Source of the DNA: Paraburkholderia hospita
GTDB taxonomy: Bacteria > Pseudomonadota > Gammaproteobacteria > Burkholderiales > Burkholderiaceae
Assembly (NCBI RefSeq): GCF_002902965.1
Contig: NZ_CP026106.1
Span: 558,001 to 622,000 of the forward strand
DNA length: 64,000 nt
Direction of reading: 5' to 3'
Both the position numbers and the translations under genes were made by a program. This document shows, piece after piece, positions 27,822 to 36,649 of this stretch. Below the pieces are notes generated by a model. The model was not told where the DNA came from, ran no database searches, and saw only the letters and a program-made list of their open reading frames with translations. Numbering within the stretch: position 1 is the stretch's first letter; each line of letters starts with the position of its first letter.

Positions 27822-29485
27822 ACCCGGTCACGCTGGCGGTCCTCAAGGGCCGGCTGGAACAGATCGCCGATGAAATGGACGCGACCCTGTACCGCAGCGC
27901 CTTCAATCCGATCATCGCGGAAGCACACGACGCCTGCCACGGTATCTACGACGCCGTTTCGGGCGCGACGCTGGTGCAGGGCAAGTCGGGCCTGCCGGTG
28001 TTCGTCGGCGCGATGGCGTTCGCGGTGAAGGCGGCAATCCGCGTGGCAGGCGAGCGCGGCGGCATGATCGACGGCGACGTCTGGCTCTTCAACGATCCGT
28101 ACGAAGGCGGCACGCACGCGAACGACTTCAAGCTGGTGCGTCCCGTGTTTCGCGACGGCAAGCTGTTCTGCTTCCTTGCGTCAGCGGCTCACTGGCACGA
28201 CGTCGGCGGCGCGGTGCCCGGCAATTACAACCCGGCCGCTACGGAGTGCTGGCAGGAAGCCGTGCAGATTCCGCCCGTGCGGATCGTGCGGCGCGGCGAA
28301 CTCGATGCCGACGTGCTCGCCATTCTCAAAGCGAACACCCGCTTGCCCGATAGCCTGTGGGGCGACCTGAACGGCCAGCTTGCCGCGCTTGAACTCGGCG
28401 CGCGCCGCCTGAACGATCTGCTCGGCGACTACGGCGACAACGTCGTGCTTGAATCGCTCGCGCTGTTGCGCGAACGGGCTGTCAGGCTGATGCGCTCGCA
28501 CGTGGCAGCGCTGCCCGACGGCGACTATACGTTCGACGACATGCTGGATAACGACGGCGTGCGCGACGAGCCGCTGAAGATCGCCTTATGCATGCGCGTT
28601 GCCGGCGACACGCTGACACTCGATTTCACCGGCACGTCGCCGGCTTGCGCCGGACCTGTGAACATCTCGCGGGCCACGGCGATCGCCGCCTGCTATGTCG
28701 CGCTCAAGCATCTGTTCCCGGACGTGCCCGCGAATGCGGGCGTGCTCGACGCCGTGTCGTTCGTATTGCCGGATGGGCTCGTGATCTCAGCCGACCGGCC
28801 GCGTCCGGTCGGCGGCTATACGGAAACGATCCTGCGCATGATCGACGTGATTTTTTGTGCGATGGCCCAGGCCGCGCCGGAACTCGCGATGGCGCAGGCT
28901 TACGGCACGATCAACGCGCTGTCGATAGCCGGTCATCGCAGCAGCGGCGCACGCAAAGGTCAGCGCTGGGTGATGTTCAGTTTCTTTGGCGGCGGTCACG
29001 GCGGACATTCGCAAGGCGACGGCCTGAGCCACGGCAATGCGCCGATTTCGACCGCGACGATCCCGCCGCTGGAAATTCTGGAGGCCGCCTATCCGGTGCG
29101 CTTTACGCAATGGGCGTTACGTCCCGATTCGGGCGGCGATGGCACCTATCGTGGCGGGCTGGGCGCGATCTATGAAATCGAACTGCTCGAAGACGAAGCG
29201 GAAGCGTTCATCTTCGGCGAGCGCGGACGCTCCGCGCCGCAAGGCATCGCGGGCGGCGCGGCGTCGGTGCGCAACGTGTTCCGCTATCAGCAGGATGGCG
29301 AATGGCACACGCCGCCGATGGCGTCGAAGATGCTCGGCATCCGCCTGAAGCGCGGCGAACGCGTGCGGCTGGAAACGCCCGGCGGGGGCGGCTATGGCGC
29401 GCCGTCGGAACGATCGGATGCGGCACGCGAACACGACCGCGCGATGGGTTATGTCACGATGGATATGAAGGAGCGACAGGCATGA
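27815..29485 (+). CDS. Hydantoinase B/oxoprolinase-family subunit (HyuB type)
   Basis: A 556-aa HyuB-family protein. It begins 'LDPVTLAVLKGRLEQIADEM' and carries 'RSAFNPIIAEAHDACHGIYD', 'NDPYEGGTHANDFKLVRPVF' and a C-terminal Gly-rich 'ETPGGGGYG', all landmarks of the family. With HyuA it forms enzymes that spend ATP to hydrolyse cyclic amides (5-oxoproline, N-methylhydantoin) or to carboxylate ketones. It overlaps both neighbours, so expression is coupled. Which ring it opens cannot be read from sequence. Confidence 0.9.
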   Translation: MLDPVTLAVLKGRLEQIADEMDATLYRSAFNPIIAEAHDACHGIYDAVSGATLVQGKSGLPVFVGAMAFAVKAAIRVAGERGGMIDGDVWLFNDPYEGGTHANDFKLVRPVFRDGKLFCFLASAAHWHDVGGAVPGNYNPAATECWQEAVQIPPVRIVRRGELDADVLAILKANTRLPDSLWGDLNGQLAALELGARRLNDLLGDYGDNVVLESLALLRERAVRLMRSHVAALPDGDYTFDDMLDNDGVRDEPLKIALCMRVAGDTLTLDFTGTSPACAGPVNISRATAIAACYVALKHLFPDVPANAGVLDAVSFVLPDGLVISADRPRPVGGYTETILRMIDVIFCAMAQAAPELAMAQAYGTINALSIAGHRSSGARKGQRWVMFSFFGGGHGGHSQGDGLSHGNAPISTATIPPLEILEAAYPVRFTQWALRPDSGGDGTYRGGLGAIYEIELLEDEAEAFIFGERGRSAPQGIAGGAASVRNVFRYQQDGEWHTPPMASKMLGIRLKRGERVRLETPGGGGYGAPSERSDAAREHDRAMGYVTMDMKERQA

Positions 29486-31554
29486 AGGATGCGGCACACG
29501 GTTCTCTGGTCGTCGGCGTCGACGTGGGTGGCACGTTCACCGACCTGTTCGTCCTCGACGAAGCCGCCGGCACCGCGCGCGTGGTCAAGGTGCCGTCGAC
29601 ACGGGGCGAAGAAGCGCGCGGTTTCATGAACGGCATCGAACGCATCGGCGGCGAAGGCGAAGGGCATGGCGGCGCGCGTGCGATTGCGACGGTCGTGCAT
29701 GGCACGACGGTCGGCACCAATGCGTTGCTCGAACGAAAGGTTGCCCGCACCGGCATCATCACGACGGAAGGTTTTCGCGACGTGCTCGAAATGCGGCGCC
29801 GCGACCGGCCGCGCACCTGGGGCTTGCGTGGGACGTTCGAGCCGGTCGTGCCACGCGATCTGCGACTCGAAGTGAGCGAGCGCGTGCTGGCCGACGGCAC
29901 GTTGCATACAGCCGTGGACATCGCCCAGGTCGAGGCCGCCGCGCGCGCGTTGCTCGAACGCGGCTGCGAGGCAGTGTGCGTGTTCTTCGTCAATGCCTAC
30001 GCGAATTCCGTCAATGAAGTGCACGCAGTGGCCGCGGTGCGCGCGATCTGGCCCAACGCGAACGTCACGGCAGCGACCGAAGTGCTGCCCGAGATCCGCG
30101 AGTTCGAACGATGCTCGACGGCCACGTTGAACGCGTCGTTGCAGCCCGTCGTAGGCAGCTATCTGACGCGTCTCGAGAGCGATCTGAAAGCGCATGGATT
30201 CGGCGGCGAATTGCTGGTGGTGCAAAGCAATGGCGGGATCATGTCGCGCCAGACCGCGTGCGATGTACCCGTGCGCACGGCGTTGTCCGGCCCGGCTGCG
30301 GGCGTGATCGCCTGTGCCGCGATCGGACGTGCCGCGGGCTTCCCGAATCTGGTGACGGGCGACATGGGCGGCACATCGTTCGATGTGTCGCTGGTTGCGC
30401 GCGGTGAAGCGTCGTTGTCCGCGCAGACCTCGATCGATTTCGGCATGGTAGTGCGCGCGCCGATGATCCAGATCGAGACGATCGGCGCGGGCGGCGGCTC
30501 GATTGCATCGGTCGATGCGGGCGGCCTGCTGCAGGTCGGCCCCGAGTCCGCCGGCAGCGTCCCAGGCCCGGCGTGCTACGGACGCGGCAACATGCGCCCG
30601 ACCGTCACCGATGCCAACGTGCTGCTCGGTCGGATAGCAGCCGATCGTCCGCTGGGCGGCGGGCTTCTGTCACGGATGGACGCCGGCAAGTCGCGCGAGG
30701 CGATCGACATGCACGTCGCTGCGCCGCTAGGACTTGATGCGTACGCCGCGGCCGAAGCGATCCTGACGGTGGCGAACGCGAAGATGGCGGGTGCGATTCG
30801 CCTGGTGTCGATCGAGCGGGGCCATGATCCGCGCGAGTTTGCCTACATGCCGTTCGGCGGCGGCGGCGCGCTGCACGTGTGCGCGATGATGCGCGAAGTT
30901 GGCACCACGACGGGCATCGTGCCGCGTTTTCCGGGCGTGACGTCGGCGATCGGCTGCGTGATTGCCGATATGCGCCACGACGGCGTGCAGACGCTGAACC
31001 GGGGGCTGGCCGAACTCGATGTCGACGATCTGCGTGCCCGCGTCGCGGGCATGGCCGACGCGTGCCAGCAGCGGCTCGATTCGGCGAGCGTCGCCTTCGA
31101 AGCGGTGCGCGAGAACGTCGAACTGGACATGCTGTACGTCGGCCAGAGCCATACGGTTCGCGTCGAAGTGCAGCGCGACGCGCTCGATCGTGCGGCGATT
31201 GGCGCCGCGTTCGAAGCCGCGTACCGCACGGCGTTCGGGCGCGCGCTGGACGGCATTCCCGTGCGCATCATGAACCTCCGCTATGCGCGCATCGGTGTCC
31301 GGCCCAAGTTCGATCTGGCCGTGCTGGCACCGAAGGCCACGACGATGCCGGCCTCGCCCGGCACGCAAGCGGTATTTCATGACGGCCAGTGGTGGGACGC
31401 CGTGCGCCATGCACGCCTCGACTTGCCGGTGGGCGCAACGGTGGACGGTCCCGCGATCCTCGAACAGGCCGATACCACGATCTGGCTCGAACCCGGGTTC
31501 AGCGGTCGAGTCGACCCATTGGGTAATCTGCTGATCACGCGCCGCACGACCTGA
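29482..31554 (+). CDS. Hydantoinase/oxoprolinase-family ATPase subunit (HyuA type)
   Basis: A 690-aa partner of HyuB. The actin-fold phosphate loop 'VGVDVGGTFTDLFVLDE' is at residues about 10-26. 'HGTTVGTNALLERK' and 'TGDMGGTSFDVSLV' are further nucleotide-binding blocks. It activates the amide carbonyl by ATP-driven phosphorylation in known relatives (oxoprolinase, N-methylhydantoinase). ATGA overlap with hyuB-like gene. Ring-opening of a cyclic imide or hydantoin is the family-based expectation. Confidence 0.92.
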   Translation: MKDAAHGSLVVGVDVGGTFTDLFVLDEAAGTARVVKVPSTRGEEARGFMNGIERIGGEGEGHGGARAIATVVHGTTVGTNALLERKVARTGIITTEGFRDVLEMRRRDRPRTWGLRGTFEPVVPRDLRLEVSERVLADGTLHTAVDIAQVEAAARALLERGCEAVCVFFVNAYANSVNEVHAVAAVRAIWPNANVTAATEVLPEIREFERCSTATLNASLQPVVGSYLTRLESDLKAHGFGGELLVVQSNGGIMSRQTACDVPVRTALSGPAAGVIACAAIGRAAGFPNLVTGDMGGTSFDVSLVARGEASLSAQTSIDFGMVVRAPMIQIETIGAGGGSIASVDAGGLLQVGPESAGSVPGPACYGRGNMRPTVTDANVLLGRIAADRPLGGGLLSRMDAGKSREAIDMHVAAPLGLDAYAAAEAILTVANAKMAGAIRLVSIERGHDPREFAYMPFGGGGALHVCAMMREVGTTTGIVPRFPGVTSAIGCVIADMRHDGVQTLNRGLAELDVDDLRARVAGMADACQQRLDSASVAFEAVRENVELDMLYVGQSHTVRVEVQRDALDRAAIGAAFEAAYRTAFGRALDGIPVRIMNLRYARIGVRPKFDLAVLAPKATTMPASPGTQAVFHDGQWWDAVRHARLDLPVGATVDGPAILEQADTTIWLEPGFSGRVDPLGNLLITRRTT

Positions 31555-31563
31555 GAGATACGC

Positions 31564-32184
31564 ATGATGACTTCCGGCACGCAACTCGATCCGCGACAGA
31601 CCGCGCTCATCATCGTCGATCTGCAAAACGACTTTGTGAGCGAAGGCGGCGCCTATCATCGCGGCGGCGCGGCGTCGGACGCGGCGCGCGCATTGCCGCT
31701 GCGCGTGGCGCCAGTGGCTCGCGTGCTCAAGCAACGAGGCGGATTTGTCGCGGCAAGCCAGTTCACGTTATGGCCCGACGCCCAGGGTGAGCCGATGATC
31801 TCGCCGCATCTCAGGCAACTGCGCCCGTTCCTGCGTCGAGGTGACTTTGTCGCTGGGTCGAACGGTCACGCGACCGTCGCCGCACTCGACGATCTGGTCG
31901 ATGTGTCGGTGTGGAAAGTCGCGTATTCCGCGTTCTTCAACACGCAGCTCGACTGGGTGTTGCGTCGCGCGGGCATCGAGGTCGTGGCGATCTGCGGCAT
32001 CGTCACCAACGGCGGCGTGGCCAGCACCGCGCGCGACGCGCATATGCGGGACTATCGCGTGCTCGTTTTGGGCGACGGTTGCGCGGCATCGACGCAAGCA
32101 GCGCACGACGCCGCGCTTGCCGATCTTTGCACGGTCGGTGAGGTGACGACGTGCGAGGCTTTCCAGAGCCGCCTTGGCGCGTGA
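31564..32184 (+). CDS. Isochorismatase-fold hydrolase with Gly in place of the Cys nucleophile
   Basis: A 206-aa isochorismatase-superfamily protein. The catalytic Asp is in 'LIIVDLQNDF' and the Lys in 'VWKVAYSAFF'. Where amidases of this fold (nicotinamidase, carbamoylsarcosine amidase) have 'TN.CV', it reads 'GIVTNGGVASTARDA', so the nucleophilic Cys is Gly, as in true isochorismatases such as EntB and PhzD. It is therefore unlikely to be a Cys-dependent amidase. It follows hyuA by nine bases. ATG 31567 is an equally possible start. Confidence 0.85.
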   Translation: MMTSGTQLDPRQTALIIVDLQNDFVSEGGAYHRGGAASDAARALPLRVAPVARVLKQRGGFVAASQFTLWPDAQGEPMISPHLRQLRPFLRRGDFVAGSNGHATVAALDDLVDVSVWKVAYSAFFNTQLDWVLRRAGIEVVAICGIVTNGGVASTARDAHMRDYRVLVLGDGCAASTQAAHDAALADLCTVGEVTTCEAFQSRLGA

Positions 32185-32254
32185 GCAGAAAAGAGGCTGG
32201 TTGGTCGCCATGGATGGCGGCGGCATCACCCGACCGAAAACAGGAGTAGAGACA

Positions 32255-33121
32255 ATGGCGACAAAAGTAAACGGACTTAAGACCATCCTTCAGCAAGGTT
32301 CAGTCCTTGCCCCTGGCGTCTTCGACGCATTGACAGCGTTGATCGCCGAACAGGCTGGCTTCGAGGCGCTGTATCTATCCGGCGCATCGATTGCCTACAC
32401 GCGGCTTGGCCGCTCGGATGTCGGTCTGACGACGTCATCCGAAGTCGAAGATACGCTTGCGCGGATTACCGAGCGTGTCGATGTTCCGTTGATCGTCGAT
32501 GCCGATACGGGCTTCGGCAATGCGTTGAACGTCAAGCGCACGGTGCGTGGCTTCGAACGCGCTGGCGCGGCCATGATCCAGCTGGAAGATCAGACCTTCC
32601 CGAAACGTTGCGGGCATCTGGACGGGAAGTCATTAATCCCGGTTGCTGAGATGTGCGGCAAATTGCGCGCGGCAGTCGATGCGCGATCGAACAGCGAGAC
32701 GATGATCCTGGCGCGCACCGATGCGGTGGCCGTCGAGGGACTGGACGCTGCGCTCGATCGCGCCGAGCGATATCTGGAAGCAGGTGCCGATGCGTTGTTC
32801 ATTGAAGCGCTGCGCTCGGTCGAACAGATGAAAGCGGCCTGCGATCGCTTCGCAGGACGGGTTCCGTTGCTCGCGAATATGGTCGAGGGCGGTAAAACGC
32901 CGGTGCACAGCGTGCAGGCGCTGACGCAACTGGGATTTCGCATTGTTATTTTTCCCGGCGGCACGGCGCGCGCGGTCGCGCATACGTTGCAGGGTTATTA
33001 CTCCAGTCTGCGTGAGACCGGAACGACTTACCCTTGGAAAGATCGCATGCTCGATTTCGACGGAATTAACGACGTGATCGGGACGCAGGCGTTGATGGCA
33101 GAATCGAAGCTGTACGGTTAA
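32255..33121 (+). CDS. Isocitrate lyase/PEP mutase-family C-C lyase
   Basis: A 288-aa member of the PEP-mutase/isocitrate-lyase family. 'VDADTGFGN' binds Mg, and the lyase signature is present as 'PKRCGHLDGK' with the catalytic Cys at 119. That Cys marks lyases (isocitrate, methylisocitrate, 2,3-dimethylmalate lyase) rather than the oxaloacetate decarboxylases. It should split a substituted malate into pyruvate or glyoxylate plus an acid. CAGGAG precedes ATG 32255. It is the last gene of the operon, after the hydratase that could make its substrate. Confidence 0.88.
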   Translation: MATKVNGLKTILQQGSVLAPGVFDALTALIAEQAGFEALYLSGASIAYTRLGRSDVGLTTSSEVEDTLARITERVDVPLIVDADTGFGNALNVKRTVRGFERAGAAMIQLEDQTFPKRCGHLDGKSLIPVAEMCGKLRAAVDARSNSETMILARTDAVAVEGLDAALDRAERYLEAGADALFIEALRSVEQMKAACDRFAGRVPLLANMVEGGKTPVHSVQALTQLGFRIVIFPGGTARAVAHTLQGYYSSLRETGTTYPWKDRMLDFDGINDVIGTQALMAESKLYG

Positions 33122-33145
33122 AGACGCTCATCGCCTGCTCGCGGA

Positions 33146-33178
33146 GATCGCCGCCACCGGCAAACCGCGACGGCGATC
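33146..33178. terminator. Inverted repeat between convergent genes
   Basis: GATCGCCG and CGGCGATC are perfect 8-bp arms with a 17-base loop, placed between the convergent lyase gene (+) and UxaA-family gene (-). It could serve both directions. There is no T-tract. Confidence 0.45.
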
Positions 33179-33229
33179 GCGTCATCGTCACAGGGCATTC
33201 CAGACGCGGTCGCAAACAAGTGGCGAGCT

Positions 33230-34804
33230 TCAGGTGATGGCACCTAGTTGCCACGGCACGAACTCGTTGTGGCCGTATCCGTGCAACTCGCTTTTCGACT
33301 TTTGCCCGGAAGCGGTCGCCAGCATCAGTTGAAAAATTTCCTCCCCCATCTGCTCGACGGTGCGCGTTCCGTCAATGACCGCGCCGCAGTTGAGATCGAT
33401 ATCTTCCTGCTGTCGATGCCAAAGCGCCGTATTCGTCCCGAGTTTCAGTGACGGCGACGGCACGCATCCGTATGCTGAACCACGTCCTGTTGTAAAGCAG
33501 ATCAGGTTCGCGCCCCCCGCGACCTGTCCCGTGGCGGAAACGGGATCGTAGCCGGGCGTATCCATGAACACCAAACCATGAGCGTCGACCTGTCCGGCAT
33601 AGCTGTACACGTCGACGAGATCTGTCGTGCCGCCCTTGGCCACCGCGCCCAGCGATTTCTCGAGGATCGTGGTCAGTCCTCCCGCCTTGTTGCCGGCCGA
33701 CGGATTGTTGTCGAGACTCGCGTTCATCCGCGCACAGTAAGCTTCCCACCAGCGAATACGGGCAACCAGCTTCTCGCCCACTGCCTGCGACACCGCGCGG
33801 CGCGTGAGCAGATGCTCGGCGCCATAGATTTCCGGCGTTTCGGAGAGAATCGCCGTGCCGCCGTGCGCAACCAGCCGGTCGACGGCTGTGCCCAATGCCG
33901 GATTGGCGCTGATGCCCGAGTAGCCATCGGAGCCGCCGCATTGCAGCCCAACCAGGAGATGGCTGGCATCGACTGGCTGACGTCGCACCTGGTTGGCCTC
34001 GGCAAGCATTGCCTTGACCTGGTCGATGCCAGCCGCCACCGTGCGTGAGGTGCCGCCACTGCTCTGGATCATCATCGTCTTCAGCGTGGCGCTCCCCGCG
34101 AGACCTTGTGCCTCCATCAACCCATCGATCTGATTGGTCTCGCAGCCCAGCCCGACGATCAACACAGCGGCGAAGTTGGAATGGCGCGCGTAGCCGCCGA
34201 TCGTGCGGCGAAGCACTTCGAGCGCCTCGCCGTTGGCGTCGATCGCACAGCCTTGTCCGTGCGTGAGGGCGACGACGCCATCCACGTTCGGATAGTCGGC
34301 AAGTGCCTGCGGATTGACGTCGCGCCGGAAGTAGTCGGCGATGGCGCGTGCGGCCGTGGCCGAACAATTCACCGACGTCAGTATCCCGATGTAGTTGCGG
34401 GTCGCGACACGCCCATTGCTGCGGACGATGCCCTGAAACTGCGCGGGCGGTTGCACGTGTATCGTCGGCCGGACGCCGGCGCCGAACGCATAGTCTCGCT
34501 CGAACGTGCCAATGGCGAGATTATGCGTGTGCACGTGCTCGCCGGACTCGATGGGGCGCGTCGCGAATCCGATGATCTGCCCGTAACGTCGTACGGGCGC
34601 GCCACTTTGGACAGCCCGTAGGGCGACCTTGTGTCCGGGCGGCACCAGGCCGCGCACGGTGATGCCGTTACCGAGGCACATGCCCGCAACCAGTTGATGT
34701 CGCGCGATCACGACATCGTCATCGGGATGCAGCCGGATGATGGGATCAGTCGATGCCGCGGCAGCGGCAAGCGGCGTCGCTTCAGAGTCCGTGGTCGTGC
34801 GCAT
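33230..34804 (-). CDS. UxaA-family dehydratase (altronate/galactarate dehydratase-like)
   Basis: A 524-aa protein with an N-terminal SAF domain (about 20-105, 'RLHPDDDVVIARHQLVAGM') and the large UxaA domain ('GIVRSNGRVATRNYIGILTSVNCSA', cited as 'RVATRNYIGILTSVNCS'). The family dehydrates sugar acids; the SuyAB sulfolactate sulfo-lyases are relatives. Several Cys and His in 'GLGCETNQI' and 'LTHGQGCAID' are typical ligands for iron. The start ATG 34804 shares one base with the stop of the Ldh2 gene, so the two are translated together and probably act in sequence on a hydroxy acid. Confidence 0.85.
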   Translation of the reverse strand: MRTTTDSEATPLAAAAASTDPIIRLHPDDDVVIARHQLVAGMCLGNGITVRGLVPPGHKVALRAVQSGAPVRRYGQIIGFATRPIESGEHVHTHNLAIGTFERDYAFGAGVRPTIHVQPPAQFQGIVRSNGRVATRNYIGILTSVNCSATAARAIADYFRRDVNPQALADYPNVDGVVALTHGQGCAIDANGEALEVLRRTIGGYARHSNFAAVLIVGLGCETNQIDGLMEAQGLAGSATLKTMMIQSSGGTSRTVAAGIDQVKAMLAEANQVRRQPVDASHLLVGLQCGGSDGYSGISANPALGTAVDRLVAHGGTAILSETPEIYGAEHLLTRRAVSQAVGEKLVARIRWWEAYCARMNASLDNNPSAGNKAGGLTTILEKSLGAVAKGGTTDLVDVYSYAGQVDAHGLVFMDTPGYDPVSATGQVAGGANLICFTTGRGSAYGCVPSPSLKLGTNTALWHRQQEDIDLNCGAVIDGTRTVEQMGEEIFQLMLATASGQKSKSELHGYGHNEFVPWQLGAIT

Positions 34805-35886
34805 CAGACGGCTTCCTTGCCGGTTTCTACGTCCAGCGCCGCAAGGGATGGTATGCCGTACCGTGCACCGCATGCTTCGAGCGCCGCGACGACAGCAGGA
34901 CGCAGGCGCACGCCATGCGCGAGCTGCTCGCCGCGCCGGGCCATCGCGCGGTCGCCGGGCAGGCGCACGGGATCGTGCGGGACGCGCGGTGCATTGCTGC
35001 GGCAGGCATCGCCTAGCCAGTCCATTTGCCGTCGCAACGCTTCGATGCCACCCAATGCGGCCGGATCGTACAGCGTCATGAAGACGGTCGCGCCCCAGCC
35101 CTCCGAAGGGTCGGCGCGGCCGAATCCAGCGAGACCCCCAGTGAGTGCCTCGATCAGCAACGCGAGACCGAACCCCTTGTGACCCGCCGACAGTCCACCA
35201 AGCGGCAGGATCGTGCCAGGCGGATCGGCAAACAGCACGCCCGGATCGCGTGTCGCGTCGCCATGCGCATCGAGCATCCATGGTTCGTCGAACAGCTGGC
35301 CATTCTGGTGAAGGCGTGCGCTCATCGCATTGGTCGTTACGGATGCCGAAATATCGATCAGTATCGGCGTGGTCGACGTGGGCACGCCGAGCGCGATGGG
35401 GTTGGGTGTAAACAACGGGCGCGTGCCACCGAAAGGCGCAACACTCTGCACGCTGGGATCGGAGCTCGCCAGCATCATCACCAGATTCGACTCGGTGGCG
35501 CGCAGCAGATACGCGGCAAGGCACGCGATGTGATGACTGCGTCGGATGACGAGGGTTGCGCTGCCGAGTTCTCGCACACGGGGCATCAGCGCATCAATTC
35601 CGGCGTGGACGAGTGCCGGCCCCGGCAGCCGGTGACCATCCCACAGCAAAGTGGCGGCGCGGTCGGAGATAACTTCGGGCTTTCCGTCGTACGTCATCGT
35701 GCCCGCTTGCAGCTCGCGGACGTAACCGGACAACAGCGCGAGGCCGTGAGTATCGTGTCCCATCAGGTCGCCTTCGACGAGCGTGCGTGCAACGTCGTCC
35801 GCGTATCCGCTGGCGAGGCCCGCTTTGCCCAGCACGTTGCGCGCATAGTCACGCAGCGAATTTGCGTCGTAGCGGTTCTTTTCCAT
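34804..35886 (-). CDS. Ldh2-family NAD(P)-dependent oxidoreductase
   Basis: A 360-aa member of the malate/L-lactate dehydrogenase (YlbC, ureidoglycolate and sulfolactate dehydrogenase ComC) family. 'VEGDLMGHDTHGLALLSGYV' near residue 40 and 'GLSAGHKGFGLALLIEALTGG' near residue 225 are diagnostic (each quoted only in part). GGAG lies eight bases before ATG 35886; ATG 35892 is also possible. It is divergent from the MaoC/CoA-transferase operon, sharing the 35989-36013 operator region, so common control is plausible. Confidence 0.87.
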   Translation of the reverse strand: MEKNRYDANSLRDYARNVLGKAGLASGYADDVARTLVEGDLMGHDTHGLALLSGYVRELQAGTMTYDGKPEVISDRAATLLWDGHRLPGPALVHAGIDALMPRVRELGSATLVIRRSHHIACLAAYLLRATESNLVMMLASSDPSVQSVAPFGGTRPLFTPNPIALGVPTSTTPILIDISASVTTNAMSARLHQNGQLFDEPWMLDAHGDATRDPGVLFADPPGTILPLGGLSAGHKGFGLALLIEALTGGLAGFGRADPSEGWGATVFMTLYDPAALGGIEALRRQMDWLGDACRSNAPRVPHDPVRLPGDRAMARRGEQLAHGVRLRPAVVAALEACGARYGIPSLAALDVETGKEAV

Positions 35887-35988
35887 CGCCATGTCTCCCC
35901 TCGTCGATGTCACGCAGCGGCTCGAACAGAATGCCGGCCATTGCGGTATGAGACGGACGATAGTCGAATGAACGAAGGCTGAGAAGAC

Positions 35989-36038
35989 GTTGATTCAATG
36001 ATCAAGTATTGTGCGCTGCACGGATGCTCACCTAGACT
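35989..36038 (+). promoter_or_regulatory. Shared operator plus promoter, copy 1
   Basis: Bases 35989-36013 match 42205-42229 at 24 of 25 positions. The core TTGATTCAATGATCAA is a dyad (TTGAT, six bases, ATCAA). TTGTGC at its end and TAGACT at 36033-36038 form a sigma70-like -35/-10 pair, and the same TAGACT follows copy 2 at nearly the same distance. It drives the 36113 operon and also lies about 100 bases upstream of the divergent Ldh2 gene. Confidence 0.7.
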
Positions 36039-36112
36039 GGCCTCGCCGATGCAGCACAGCGCTGGCTGCATCTTCTCTCGCTGACAGCAACGGGGATCGA
36101 GGAGAGACATCT

Positions 36113-36637
36113 GTGAGCAATGAATACATCACCGGCAAGGTGAAAGCCATCATCGGTGCGCAGACCGACTGGGTTGTGTCGACACATCCCGTCGAAGCGG
36201 GCGAAGTGCGCCGCTTCCATCACGCGACGATGGACGACGCGCGCCGCTACTGGGACGAAGACTGGGCTGCGACGAGCCGCTACGGCAGCGTGGTCGCGCC
36301 GCCCGGTTTTCCCGTGCATGCATTTCGCCGGCCAGCGAACTCGCCCGATCCGCTCGACGACATGAACAAGCCCGACTACGACGGGTTGAGCCGCAGCTTC
36401 AGCGGCCTGCCTGCCGTCGAAGTCGAACTGCCGCGCGACCTGAACGGCGGCTACGAATACGAGCTGTATCGCTACGCGCGCGTCGGCGAGAAGGTGCTGC
36501 GTCAGGCACGCTACAAGGACATCGTGCAACGCGACGGCAAGAGCGGTCCGATGGTGTTCGTCATCATCGAGGAGACCTACACGACCGAGTCCGGCGAAAA
36601 GCTGCTCAAGGTCACCAATACGCAGATCATGCGCTAG
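36113..36637 (+). CDS. MaoC-like/FAS1-type hotdog dehydratase subunit
   Basis: A 174-aa protein resembling the N-terminal (FAS1-type) hotdog half of MaoC-family hydratases: 'ATMDDARRYWDED' and 'VVAPPGFPVHAF' are typical. Such halves lack the catalytic His-Asp and pair with a catalytic partner, here the gene 12 bases downstream. GTG 36113 with GAGGAG upstream is the only start that fits. Together they would hydrate an enoyl-CoA in a pathway also containing CoA-transferases and an HMG-CoA-lyase-like enzyme. Confidence 0.82.
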   Translation: MSNEYITGKVKAIIGAQTDWVVSTHPVEAGEVRRFHHATMDDARRYWDEDWAATSRYGSVVAPPGFPVHAFRRPANSPDPLDDMNKPDYDGLSRSFSGLPAVEVELPRDLNGGYEYELYRYARVGEKVLRQARYKDIVQRDGKSGPMVFVIIEETYTTESGEKLLKVTNTQIMR

Positions 36638-36649
36638 GCGAGGACTGTC

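Noticed and set aside
31564..32184. Carbamoylsarcosine or maleamate amidase assignment
   Set aside because: Attractive beside HyuBA, but the nucleophilic Cys is replaced by Gly, so I kept a fold-level name.
34805..35524. 240-codon upstream extension of the UxaA-family frame
   Set aside because: It is the alternate frame of the Ldh2 gene; the SAF domain starts right after ATG 34804, which overlaps the Ldh2 stop.
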